Assembly (NCBI GenBank): GCA_036584525.1
Contig: JAZHDG010000086.1
Span: forward strand, 1 to 49,404
Reading direction: 5' to 3'
Length of the DNA stretch: 49,404 nucleotides
Source of the DNA: UBA6181 sp016934015
GTDB taxonomy: Bacteria > Bacillota_I > Bacilli_A > Acholeplasmatales > Acholeplasmataceae
The notes below the pieces were generated by a model. That model was not told the origin of the DNA. It saw only the letters and a program-made list of their open reading frames with translations, and made no database searches. Of the stretch, positions 33,220 to 40,864 are shown piece by piece. Every line of letters begins with the position of its first letter. The first letter of the stretch is position 1. The position numbers were made by a program, and so were the translations under genes.

Positions 33220-34001
33220 TGACGATGATTTTTTTCATAACCTATTTTGGATTTGTCCTATTGATGGGTTCATTGATTGATATGCCATATCTCATTCCTT
33301 TATGGATCTTAATTGGACCTATTATCGGAATTGTGATGGTCATCTTATTTATTATTGTGAATTTACCAATATTTAAATACACATCGTATACAAATCGCTA
33401 TAAATTTTATGTTGCTAAAAGTACTTCAAAATTTTTAAATCATGTGCTGTTACGACTAAATATCGAAATCACAGGTCAAGAAAACATTCCAAAAGATGGC
33501 TTATTAACCATTTATGCAAACCATAAATCATATGCTGATCCATTTATCATCTATGAAGGCATGACAAGAGGGATGACGTTTACTCCGAAAATGAGTGTCT
33601 ATAAAATACCACTTCTTCACAAATGGTTAAAATATCTTGGTGCATTTCCAATTGATCGTTCGAGTGATCGTAATACAGCAAAAGCCATGGTTGAAGCGAT
33701 TAAAGTTGTGAAAACCGGTATGGCGATGATGATATTCCCTGAGGGTGGCATTAAGGACCGTGATGACCAAAAGATGGTAGCCATGCGTGCAGGTGCTTAC
33801 CGGGTTGCGATGAAAGCAGGAGCGAACTTGTTACCTGTGAGTATCATCGGAACCACTCAAATAAAAAAAAGAGCACCATTTCGAGCGACTCATGTCAAAA
33901 TGATAATTCATCCTTTGATTTCTTATGAAAGTGTTAAAGATAAGACAACCGCTGAAATTGCAGAACAAATGTTTTTAATTATTAATAATAAATTAGAATA
34001 A
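33216..34001 (+). CDS. plsC: 1-acyl-sn-glycerol-3-phosphate acyltransferase
   Basis: 261 residues with two N-terminal hydrophobic helices (about 3-20 and 30-50). The acyltransferase motif is NHKSYAD (H103 and D108 of HX4D), and the second motif FPEGGIKDRD replaces the common FPEGTRS. It acylates lysophosphatidic acid to phosphatidic acid at the membrane. It is the last gene of the pepV operon; the gene overlap with folA is a genomic convenience rather than a pathway. Confidence 0.9.
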   Translation: MMTMIFFITYFGFVLLMGSLIDMPYLIPLWILIGPIIGIVMVILFIIVNLPIFKYTSYTNRYKFYVAKSTSKFLNHVLLRLNIEITGQENIPKDGLLTIYANHKSYADPFIIYEGMTRGMTFTPKMSVYKIPLLHKWLKYLGAFPIDRSSDRNTAKAMVEAIKVVKTGMAMMIFPEGGIKDRDDQKMVAMRAGAYRVAMKAGANLLPVSIIGTTQIKKRAPFRATHVKMIIHPLISYESVKDKTTAEIAEQMFLIINNKLE

Positions 34002-34021
34002 AAGGCCTTGTTAGGCCTTTT
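34000..34021. terminator. Bidirectional terminator between plsC and the histidine phosphatase
   Basis: AAAAGGCCT (34000-34008) and AGGCCTTTT (34013-34021), perfect 9-bp stem with a TGTT loop, T-rich both ways. Confidence 0.92.
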
Positions 34022-34581
34022 TATTTTAGAAAACTAATGGTTTGATCCTTGATTTCAAAGTGATAAAATTCAGTATTTTGCAATCGATGTTCAGAAAATG
34101 AGTATTTTTTTGGATCTACAATAATAAGCATCGATTTAATGACGTGTGAATGGGCAACAACGATTAATCGTTTGTTTGGATATAGTTTATTTAAATTGAA
34201 GATTTCATTTTTTACTCGATGAATAATTTTTTCATCATTTTCATAATCCAATTGGTTTATCGGATTTGTTTTAATATAATGAATAGCATCTTCAAATGGT
34301 TTTTCTTCTAAATGTCCAAATTCTCTTTCAACAAGGTGATGTGATATTAGAATATGAGATTCAGTTTGAATGTAGTTTTTTATGATGTTTGCTGTTTCAA
34401 GAGCTCTCGAAAGTTGAGAAGATACGATTAAGTCATATGTATATCCCAGTGATTTTAAATGTTGTCCAACTTCATGTGCTTGTTTTCTACCTACATCATT
34501 TAATGGATTATCAATTCGTCCTTGAATGATTCGATTGAAATTGGCATCTGTTTGACCATGCCTTACCATTGTAATGATCAT
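34021..34581 (-). CDS. Histidine phosphatase (phosphoglycerate-mutase-like) family protein
   Basis: 186 residues. The phosphorylated His lies in MVRHGQTDANFNRIIQGRIDNPLNDVG (residues 5-31, the standard opening), with SSQLSRALETANII and the second His in VVAHSHVI. A broad-specificity or alpha-ribazole/phosphoserine phosphatase is likely; a glycolytic mutase role is unlikely because the length is well below 230-250. Own promoter TGTTATAAT on the minus strand (34615-34607); SD GAGGGGA. Confidence 0.88.
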   Translation of the reverse strand: MIITMVRHGQTDANFNRIIQGRIDNPLNDVGRKQAHEVGQHLKSLGYTYDLIVSSQLSRALETANIIKNYIQTESHILISHHLVEREFGHLEEKPFEDAIHYIKTNPINQLDYENDEKIIHRVKNEIFNLNKLYPNKRLIVVAHSHVIKSMLIIVDPKKYSFSEHRLQNTEFYHFEIKDQTISFLK

Positions 34582-34606
34582 GATATCCCCTCATTTCACA
34601 TGCTCT

Positions 34607-34615
34607 ATTATAACA
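34607..34615 (-). promoter_or_regulatory. Extended -10 promoter of the leftward histidine phosphatase
   Basis: Minus strand TGTTATAAT at 34615-34607, 26 bp before the ATG. Confidence 0.6.
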
Positions 34616-34633
34616 TAGTTATAAATGATTTTA

Positions 34634-34642
34634 TGTTAGAAT
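34634..34642 (+). promoter_or_regulatory. Probable extended -10 of the pdp gene
   Basis: TGTTAGAAT at 34634-34642, 22 bp before ATG 34665; divergent from the previous promoter. Confidence 0.5.
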
Positions 34643-34664
34643 AGATATAAGGAGATGTGAATAT

Positions 34665-35960
34665 ATGCATACAGTAGATATAATTATGAAAAAGCGTGAA
34701 GGTCACGCATTATCTCAAGAAGAAATAAAATATTTAATTGAAAATTATACTCTAGGAAAAATTCCTGATTATCAGATCAGTGCTTTACTGATGGCCATCT
34801 ATTTTAAAGGCATGAATGATGAAGAAGCGAAAGATTTAGCAAATGCCATGGCACATTCAGGTGACATGATTGATTTATCATCCATTGAAGGCATTAAAGT
34901 TGATAAACATTCAACTGGTGGTGTTGGTGATAAAGTAACGTTAATTTTAGGCCCTCTTTTAGCTTCAGTTGGCGCTAAATTTGCGAAAATGAGTGGTCGT
35001 GGACTTGGACATACGGGTGGTACTATTGATAAACTCGAAAGTATTCCAGGTTATAATGTAGAACTCAAAGTTGAAGATTTCATGAAACAAGTCAAAGACA
35101 TTGGCATCGCAATTGTTGGACAAACTGGTGATGTCGCCCCTGCAGATAAAAAATTATATGCGCTTCGTGATGTCACAGCAACAGTGGATATTATTCCATT
35201 GATCGCATCATCTATTATGAGTAAAAAATTAGCGAGTGGAGCAGATGCGATTGTCTTAGATGTTAAAGTGGGTCATGGTGCTTTCATGAAGACTCTTGAA
35301 GAAGCTGAAAAACTTGCAAAACTCATGGTTGAAATCGGTCGTTTATCTGGAAGAAAAATGACAGCAATCCTTACTGGTATGGATGAACCTCTCGGTCATA
35401 AAATTGGTAATGGATTAGAAATTTATGAAGCAATCGAAACACTCCATGGTAAAGGGCCTAAAGATTTAGTGGATGTGACCGTTGAAATAGGTGCTCATCT
35501 TCTAGGTGATGCGAATATCGAAAAAGATTTTAATCAAGCTAAAATATTGTTACACCAAGCATTAAATGATGGTCGAGCATATCATAAATTTATTGAACTG
35601 GTTAAAGTACAAGGTGGCGATACAAACGTCATTAAGCAGCCAGAACTTTTATTATCTAAAAAATTAGAATATGTCTATGCTAAAGAGTCAGGTTACATTG
35701 AAGATATTAATGCTTTAGAAATGGGTAAAGCAGCCATGAGACTTGGAGCGGGTAGAGAGACCAAAGAGGATCAAATTTATATGGAAGTGGGTATTGACTT
35801 GCACCATAAAATTGGTTCGAAAGTTGAAAAAGGTGATGTGCTTGCTACACTCTATGTGAGAGATAAAGGTATAGAAGAAGCCAAAAATCTCATTTTAAAT
35901 GCTTTGACAATCGGACAACATCAAAAAGAAGTTGTGTTGATTAAGAAAACCATTAAGTAA
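34665..35960 (+). CDS. pdp: Pyrimidine-nucleoside phosphorylase
   Basis: 431 residues. It phosphorolyses uridine, thymidine and deoxyuridine. KVDKHSTGGVGDKVTLILGP (79-98) is the phosphate/Lys loop, and SGRGLGHTGGTIDKLESIPG (the DeoA/Pdp signature) follows at about 108-127. The C-terminal alpha/beta lobe is complete. SD AAGGAGATG. Together with deoC and deoD 10 kb upstream, it gives the cell purine and pyrimidine deoxynucleoside salvage. It is followed 1 bp later by the phosphodiesterase gene. DeoA (thymidine-specific) is the alternative; the two are hard to separate by eye. Confidence 0.95.
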   Translation: MHTVDIIMKKREGHALSQEEIKYLIENYTLGKIPDYQISALLMAIYFKGMNDEEAKDLANAMAHSGDMIDLSSIEGIKVDKHSTGGVGDKVTLILGPLLASVGAKFAKMSGRGLGHTGGTIDKLESIPGYNVELKVEDFMKQVKDIGIAIVGQTGDVAPADKKLYALRDVTATVDIIPLIASSIMSKKLASGADAIVLDVKVGHGAFMKTLEEAEKLAKLMVEIGRLSGRKMTAILTGMDEPLGHKIGNGLEIYEAIETLHGKGPKDLVDVTVEIGAHLLGDANIEKDFNQAKILLHQALNDGRAYHKFIELVKVQGGDTNVIKQPELLLSKKLEYVYAKESGYIEDINALEMGKAAMRLGAGRETKEDQIYMEVGIDLHHKIGSKVEKGDVLATLYVRDKGIEEAKNLILNALTIGQHQKEVVLIKKTIK

Positions 35961-35961
35961 A

Positions 35962-37077
35962 ATGAAAAAATATCCAGTTCAACATCCTGATTACGAAAAT
36001 TCCATACTTAATGTATCTTCGACAATTGTTCAATATTATGGAGGAGTTAATTCCTATAAGAAGATTTCTATTATAGATGAAAAGCTTAAACTGAACAAAA
36101 AACATGTTGTCTTAATGTTACTAGATGGTATGGGGACTAATATATTATCGGAGCATTTAAATCCAGATGATTTCTTAAGAAAACATCAAAAGAAAACCAT
36201 TTCATCTGTATATCCACCAACTACTGTTGCTGCGACAAACGCTGTTTTAGCGGCTAAATCACCTCTTGAAACAGGGTATCTAGGTTGGGTTCAATATTTT
36301 AAGAATGAAAATACACAATGTGTTGTGTTTTTGAATCATGATTTTTATCAACCTGAAAGAGTGTTTCAAGAACTTCTTAGAGATAAATACTTATCTTATG
36401 AGACCATTTATAATCAGATCAAAAAAGCCTCACCTCAAGTGAAAACTTATGAATTATTTCCTTCATTTCGGGAAAATGGCTATGCCTCATTTTCAGCACA
36501 ACTCGAAGCTTTATCAACTATTATCAATCAAGAAGAACAAAGCTTCATCTATGTATATTGGACAGATCCAGATATGACTGAACATGACTTTGGTATCTCT
36601 AGTCATGAAACAAAAGAAGTTTTAAAAGCGTTAAATGATCAATTGACGACGTTCTCAAAAACGATGAATGATGATACCCTGATGATTGTGATTGCTGATC
36701 ACGGTTTAGTCGATGTAGAAGGTATTGATTTATTTTTGGATGAAGAAATCGAATCAATGTATCTAAGAAAGCCATCCATAGAGCCACGATCAACTAACTT
36801 TTTCATTAAACCAAACATGAAAAAGCAATTTGAAATACATTTTCAACAAAAATATGGACATGCTTTCAAACTGTTTTCCAAAGATGAGCTTATTCAATCA
36901 AACCTCTTAGGATATGGAAAAATGCACCCGATGACAAATGAATGTCTTGGTGATTATGTGGCAATTGCAACAAATAAATATATGTTTAATATGAAAGAAA
37001 AGTCAAAGTTTAAAGCACATCATGCTGGATTAACTCAAGGTGAAATGGAAGTACCTCTAATCATTTTCCACAAATAA
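35962..37077 (+). CDS. Alkaline phosphatase superfamily phosphodiesterase/nucleotide pyrophosphatase
   Basis: 371 residues, no signal peptide. The metal site and nucleophile region are VLMLLDGMGTNI (first Asp) and SSVYPPTTVAATNA, where the nucleophile Thr follows the PP. YWTDPDMTEHDFGISS and IVIADHGLVDVEG carry further metal residues, and HHAGLTQGEMEVPLI holds a terminal His. It resembles type I phosphodiesterase/nucleotide pyrophosphatase proteins. The substrate is unknown. No SD stands before ATG 35962; it is 1 bp after the pdp stop, so translation must rely on coupling. It ends at a strong two-way terminator. Confidence 0.85.
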   Translation: MKKYPVQHPDYENSILNVSSTIVQYYGGVNSYKKISIIDEKLKLNKKHVVLMLLDGMGTNILSEHLNPDDFLRKHQKKTISSVYPPTTVAATNAVLAAKSPLETGYLGWVQYFKNENTQCVVFLNHDFYQPERVFQELLRDKYLSYETIYNQIKKASPQVKTYELFPSFRENGYASFSAQLEALSTIINQEEQSFIYVYWTDPDMTEHDFGISSHETKEVLKALNDQLTTFSKTMNDDTLMIVIADHGLVDVEGIDLFLDEEIESMYLRKPSIEPRSTNFFIKPNMKKQFEIHFQQKYGHAFKLFSKDELIQSNLLGYGKMHPMTNECLGDYVAIATNKYMFNMKEKSKFKAHHAGLTQGEMEVPLIIFHK

Positions 37078-37092
37078 AATAAATATAAAAAA

Positions 37093-37129
37093 AGCACCTT
37101 ATCAAATTGATAGGGTGCTATTTTTTTTT
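37093..37129. terminator. Bidirectional terminator
   Basis: AGCACCTTATCAA (37093-37105) pairs with TTGATAGGGTGCT (37107-37119) with one G-T pair, followed by nine T; the left flank is A-rich, so it also serves the SPFH operon. Confidence 0.92.
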
Positions 37130-37145
37130 GAATTAAATCCTTTAA

Positions 37146-38084
37146 TTATTTTTTGTTGTCTTTTGCAATTTCAGCTGCCATTAAGACAGTTGAAGCAATG
37201 TCCGTAATATTGGTTGGAACAACAATCTTTGTCGCTTGACCATTTGCAACTTGTGCAAGAGCTTCTAAAGATTTTAAAGTAAGAACTGCTTGGTCTGCTC
37301 CAGCCTTTTTAATAATTTCAATACCTAGGCCTTCAGCTTCCTTAATCTTAAATATGGCAGAAGCTTCACCTTCAGCTTGTAGAATACGTTGTTGTTTATT
37401 TGCTTCAGCACGTAATAATACCGCTTCAGCTTCACCTTCAGCGCGAAGAATTTCTGCTCTCTTTTCACCTTCAGCAATCAAAATGGTTTGACGTTTTTCA
37501 CGTTCAGCACGCATTTGTTTTTCCATAGAATCACGGATATCTTTTGGTGGAACGATGTTTTTAACTTCAACACGGTTAACTTTAATTCCCCATGGGTCAG
37601 TCGCTTCATCAAGAGTTAAACGCATTTTTGTATTAATTAAATCACGTGAAGTTAGCGTTTCATCTAAATCTAAGTCACCAATGATATTACGAAGTGTTGT
37701 TGCAGATATATTTTCAATCGCACTCATTGGATCTTCAACACCATATGTATAAGCCTTAGGATCGGTAATTTGGAAGAATACGACTGTATCAATTTGCATC
37801 GTCACATTATCACGCGTAATCACTGGTTGTGGTTCAAAGTCTTTTACTTGTTCTTTAAGCGAAACAGTGCTAGCTATACGATCAACAATTGGAACTAAGA
37901 AATGAATACCTACACCCCATGTTGTATGATAACCACCAAGTCTTTCAACAACAACTTTTTTCGTTTGTGTTACTAAGCGGAAACTTGCTGCAATAACCGC
38001 AAGAATAACAACACCAACAATGATCAATGTGATCTCTAAAGCCCCGAAAGCAACAGGGTTAATCAACAATTCAAATAATTTCAT
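37146..38084 (-). CDS. SPFH/Band 7 domain protein (stomatin/paraslipin type)
   Basis: 312 residues. An N-terminal membrane helix (about 14-38) is followed by the SPFH domain, with VVVERLGGYHTTWGVGIHFLVPIVDRI and ITRDNVTMQIDTVVFFQITDPKAYTYGVEDP. A coiled coil at about 195-260, rich in AEGEKRAEILRAEGEAEA repeats, drives oligomerisation. These proteins form rings or scaffolds in membrane microdomains and associate with NfeD-like partners. Here NfeD is encoded just upstream on the same transcript; together they likely form a membrane-quality-control or raft unit. SD AGGAGATAAAAT. Confidence 0.93.
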   Translation of the reverse strand: MKLFELLINPVAFGALEITLIIVGVVILAVIAASFRLVTQTKKVVVERLGGYHTTWGVGIHFLVPIVDRIASTVSLKEQVKDFEPQPVITRDNVTMQIDTVVFFQITDPKAYTYGVEDPMSAIENISATTLRNIIGDLDLDETLTSRDLINTKMRLTLDEATDPWGIKVNRVEVKNIVPPKDIRDSMEKQMRAEREKRQTILIAEGEKRAEILRAEGEAEAVLLRAEANKQQRILQAEGEASAIFKIKEAEGLGIEIIKKAGADQAVLTLKSLEALAQVANGQATKIVVPTNITDIASTVLMAAEIAKDNKK

Positions 38085-38103
38085 ATTTTATCTCCTTTTC
38101 TTT

Positions 38104-38529
38104 TTAATCAATTTTTTCAACAACTAATTTAACACCTTCAACATCAAGTACTCGGACATGATCATCAATTTCAATGGTTTGATTACTGATTGCTGACCAT
38201 ATTTGATTCTTAATTTTTACGTGCCCAATTTCGTTGATCACAATCTTTTCAGTACATGTTCCAATAGAACCAATGATTGCATCGACATTCGTTTTGATCT
38301 CGTTGGTTTTAAAATACTTCATTACAACTGGTCTTGTAAGCACAAGAAGGACAATTGCAAATACGACGAAGACCATAATTTGAACAACTGGTTGTACACT
38401 CAACAATGCAAGAATAAAACTAGGAATAGCAGCAATTGAAAACCAAATGCTCACCATGTCTGCGGTGATAAACTCAATGAGAAGTGCAATGACAAATATG
38501 CCTAACCATAACCATAAAAACCAATCCAT
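38104..38529 (-). CDS. NfeD family membrane protein
   Basis: 141 residues: two to three N-terminal helices (WFLWLWLGIFVIALLIEFI, VVQIMVFVVFAIVLLVLTR) and a C-terminal OB-fold domain (about 75-141, with IVINEIGHVKIKNQIWSAISN and DHVRVLDVEGVKLVVEKID). This is the short NfeD form without the protease domain. It partners the SPFH protein encoded 19 bp downstream. SD AAGGAGGA; its ATG overlaps the stop of the gene upstream (TAATG). Confidence 0.9.
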   Translation of the reverse strand: MDWFLWLWLGIFVIALLIEFITADMVSIWFSIAAIPSFILALLSVQPVVQIMVFVVFAIVLLVLTRPVVMKYFKTNEIKTNVDAIIGSIGTCTEKIVINEIGHVKIKNQIWSAISNQTIEIDDHVRVLDVEGVKLVVEKID

Positions 38530-38903
38530 TAGAGTTCCTCCTTCAAATTAACCGTTAAGATTTGTTCTTTTGAATGCCAGTTAGCGACAAATTTTTTTGG
38601 ATTTGTTGTGATATCAATTGCAAATAACTCCGCAATTTCATCAACAAATGCCTTGTTTGTGACACGACTGTAAGAACTTCTTACGGTAATACGATACTTT
38701 TTGTTGTCTGGGATGGCATGACTCTGAGCTTCCGCTTTTAAAAGTGGTTTAATGACAATCATCTTTTCATCTTTTTGAATACCTAGCATGACGCTATAAG
38801 CATTTTCAAAGTAAGTGGTTGCCATTTTGTTCAGCGTTAGATTTCCCGAATATATTGTGACAATACAATCTTTTGGCTTTTCATTAAACCAAGATATTTC
38901 CAT
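38529..38903 (-). CDS. Hypothetical protein of unknown family, first gene of the NfeD-SPFH operon
   Basis: 124 residues from ATG 38903, with AAGGAG 8 bases upstream (a GTG three codons earlier overlaps the SD). I do not recognise the family. It has no signal or membrane segment. The sequence begins MEISWFNEKPKDCIVTIYSGNLTLNK, then a beta-like core GIQKDEKMIVIKPLLKAE and KYRITVRSSYSRVTNKAFVDEIAELF. It may be a small dimeric beta domain with a helical end. Tight packing with NfeD suggests a role in the same membrane unit. The promoter lies at 38927-38954. Confidence 0.7.
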   Translation of the reverse strand: MEISWFNEKPKDCIVTIYSGNLTLNKMATTYFENAYSVMLGIQKDEKMIVIKPLLKAEAQSHAIPDNKKYRITVRSSYSRVTNKAFVDEIAELFAIDITTNPKKFVANWHSKEQILTVNLKEEL

Positions 38904-38926
38904 ATGTATCACTCCTTACACTTATT

Positions 38927-38954
38927 ATTATACATCAAATTATTTTAAGTGCAA
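38927..38954 (-). promoter_or_regulatory. Promoter of the hypothetical-NfeD-SPFH operon
   Basis: Minus strand -35 TTGCAC (38954-38949), 16-bp spacer, -10 TATAAT (38932-38927). Confidence 0.75.
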
Positions 38955-38969
38955 GTAAATTACATATAA

Positions 38970-39401
38970 TTATTTTTGATTATTATTTTTGCATTGATTG
39001 ACTTTAAAGCCATAATGTTGCGCAATATCATTCATAGTATCCATTAAATCAATGACGTTGTCATGGATCGAATGATTGATTAATTCTTCGTGGAATGCAT
39101 GGATGCTGTCTAGTGCTTGATAAACAAAGGTTTTAATATCAACAATTTGATAGATATAGTCAATCCTAATATCGTCATCCAGTGAAAAGTGATTCTTTAT
39201 AGGTTCAAGTGATACGGTCTCAACTGCTCTTTCATAGAGTGGAATTAATATATGAATACCTGGTTGATTGATGATGCGATGAAACTTACCAAAACGTTCA
39301 ATGACCATCGCATGGTTTTTTGTAACAATTTTTATATTAGGAATCATCACTAGGATAACGAGCAATATTAAGACTAGAATTGCTCTAACAATTTCATTCA
39401 T
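38970..39401 (-). CDS. Truncated SPFH/Band 7-like membrane protein
   Basis: 143 residues. It matches the first half of the neighbouring SPFH protein: a membrane helix (about 4-28), then VTKNHAMVIERFGKFHRIINQPGIHILIPLYERAVETVSLEP, parallel to the VVVERLGGYHTTWGVGIHFLVPI region. A shortened Band 7 domain then ends in a hydrophilic tail, CKNNNQK. The coiled-coil half is absent, and no downstream frame continues it. It could be a decayed duplicate or a capping partner of the full protein. SD AAGGAGTAACTT is good, so it is probably expressed. Confidence 0.72.
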   Translation of the reverse strand: MNEIVRAILVLILLVILVMIPNIKIVTKNHAMVIERFGKFHRIINQPGIHILIPLYERAVETVSLEPIKNHFSLDDDIRIDYIYQIVDIKTFVYQALDSIHAFHEELINHSIHDNVIDLMDTMNDIAQHYGFKVNQCKNNNQK

Positions 39402-39425
39402 AAGTTACTCCTTCATGTGTAATTG

Positions 39426-39453
39426 TTGATTATAAAATAAATTATGGTAAACT
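39426..39453 (+). promoter_or_regulatory. Promoter of the TPP-thiT transcript
   Basis: -35 TTGATT (39426-39431), 16-bp spacer, extended -10 TGG-TAAACT (TG at 39445-39446, -10 at 39448-39453). Confidence 0.6.
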
Positions 39454-39460
39454 ATAGGTG

Positions 39461-39545
39461 ATCAATACGGGGAGCTATAAGCTGAGAGGACCAAAAGTCG
39501 ACCCGCGAACCTGATCTGGATCATACCAGCGTAGGGATAGTTGAT
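39461..39545 (+). promoter_or_regulatory. TPP riboswitch (THI element)
   Basis: The aptamer motifs are complete: CGGGGAGC near 39468, GCTGAGAGGACC at 39481, then ACCTGATCTGGATCATACCAGCGTAGGGA. P1 is ATCAATA (39461-39467) with TA(G)TTGAT (39538-39545). No terminator follows. CTCC at 39556-39559 can pair with GGAG of the thiT SD (39598-39601), and a TCCATA/TATGGA hairpin brackets it. Control is thus likely at translation: TPP lowers thiT expression. Confidence 0.96.
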
Positions 39546-39609
39546 AATCACTCAACTCCTATTTCTTTGGTAATCCATAGAAATTTTTATTTTATATGGA
39601 GGAAAAATC

Positions 39610-40176
39610 ATGTACCATTCAAAGGAATTACAACGTTTGACGATCACATCTATTTTTACAGCTTTGGCTGTCGTTTTCGGGATGATGACTAAATTTATAC
39701 CTGGGTTAAATTTACAAATGCCACAAGGTGGTGCCGTTTTTGGATTTTCGATGTTACCGATTGTTTTAATCGGTATGCTCGCAGGTCCAAAATATGGATT
39801 TATAGGTGGTGCAATGTATGGCTTAGCATCTGTTTTACTTGATGGTGGGTTTTATCATTGGGCATCATTATTTTCTGATTATGTAATCGCATTTGGTATA
39901 ATCGGAATCACAGGATTTTTCAGAAAAGGCATTGATAAACCTGTTGTTTTCGCGATTGCTGTTTTATTAGCTGGTTTCTTAAGATATCTTTCACATTCAA
40001 TTGGTGGTGCGATTATATTCGCTGAATTTGCCCCTGAAGGTATGAACCCATGGTATTATTCATTTATCGTTTATAATCTACCTTATATGGCATCCTCAAC
40101 AGCTATTACACTCGTAATTGGATTACTCACAAGACCACTGATTAAGCAACTCGCAACCGATTATAAACTTATTTAA
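39610..40176 (+). CDS. thiT: Thiamine transporter ThiT (ECF S component)
   Basis: 188 residues, six membrane helices. The family segments GMLAGPKYGFIGGAMYGLASVLLD and RYLSHSIGGAIIFAEFAPEGMNPWYYSFIVYNLPYM include the thiamine-binding Trp/Glu/Asn residues. It binds thiamine and delivers it through a shared ECF energy-coupling module encoded elsewhere. SD TGGAGGAAAA. Expression is set by the upstream TPP riboswitch. Its stop overlaps the stop of recU on the other strand. Confidence 0.96.
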   Translation: MYHSKELQRLTITSIFTALAVVFGMMTKFIPGLNLQMPQGGAVFGFSMLPIVLIGMLAGPKYGFIGGAMYGLASVLLDGGFYHWASLFSDYVIAFGIIGITGFFRKGIDKPVVFAIAVLLAGFLRYLSHSIGGAIIFAEFAPEGMNPWYYSFIVYNLPYMASSTAITLVIGLLTRPLIKQLATDYKLI

Positions 40177-40754
40177 GACTTTATCAAATATTTTTTGACA
40201 ACACTTAAATAATCTAGGCGCGGCTGGTAACCAAAAGGAATCAAATAGGTTTGTTCTTTAAAGACATTATAAGGGATGGATTTTCGTCCCTTTTCTTTAT
40301 CATATTGTTGTTTCCAATACATCTCTAGAATATGAAATGGAAGAAGATAATATTCATTATATTGTTTAAAATGAACGATTAAGAATGCGATACCACCTTG
40401 TAAAGATACATTTTCTAAATGTTCCATTTGATGAGGATGAATATTTTTAAGTGGCATTGATGTTTTTGAATTAGTTTCTTTCGCATCAAAATCGATATAT
40501 TTACCTTCAAATACACCATTAAAATCAGTAGTTGAAGGAGTTTTGTAGTAAGCTTCTGTGATTTTAGCTTTGTTTCTTGCTGGATAGCTTACATTGACCA
40601 CTTGGACTGGAGTAGGCTTTTTATGGATGACAGCAATCTTTTGATTTAGATAGAAAAGGTTTGTCGATTCAATGTCGCTTTCTAGAGTCATTCCAAGGTT
40701 TGCATAATTAGTTTGTTTTTGTTGTGGCGCACGCTTTATTGGATAATTAATCAT
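40173..40754 (-). CDS. recU: Holliday junction resolvase RecU
   Basis: 193 residues from ATG 40754 with AGGTGA upstream (a GTG three codons earlier is in the SD). RecU dimers cut four-way junctions in recombination and chromosome segregation. ANLGMTLESDIESTN, TDFNGVFEGKYIDFDAKETNSKTSMPLKNIHPHQMEHL (catalytic D, D/E-x-K and Lys residues) and the stalk-like stretch before it are diagnostic. The last three bases overlap the thiT stop; no terminator is visible between these convergent genes. Confidence 0.95.
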   Translation of the reverse strand: MINYPIKRAPQQKQTNYANLGMTLESDIESTNLFYLNQKIAVIHKKPTPVQVVNVSYPARNKAKITEAYYKTPSTTDFNGVFEGKYIDFDAKETNSKTSMPLKNIHPHQMEHLENVSLQGGIAFLIVHFKQYNEYYLLPFHILEMYWKQQYDKEKGRKSIPYNVFKEQTYLIPFGYQPRLDYLSVVKKYLIKS

Positions 40755-40799
40755 TATTTTCACCTACTATCATCATAGCATATAATGAATGTAAATTCA

Positions 40800-40827
40800 T
40801 TGAGTAATACAAAAAACATGGTATAAT
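40800..40827 (+). promoter_or_regulatory. RNase J promoter
   Basis: -35 TTGAGT (40800-40805), 16-bp spacer, extended -10 TGG-TATAAT (TG at 40819-40820, -10 at 40822-40827). Confidence 0.75.
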
Positions 40828-40864
40828 AGCAACAGTTAAAAACGATACGTTAGGATGTGTTAGA

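Noticed and set aside
39449..39455. AACTAT complementary to ATAGTT (39537-39542), as an anti-P1 switch for the TPP riboswitch
   Set aside because: It overlaps the -10 element (39448-39453), so it is probably not transcribed.
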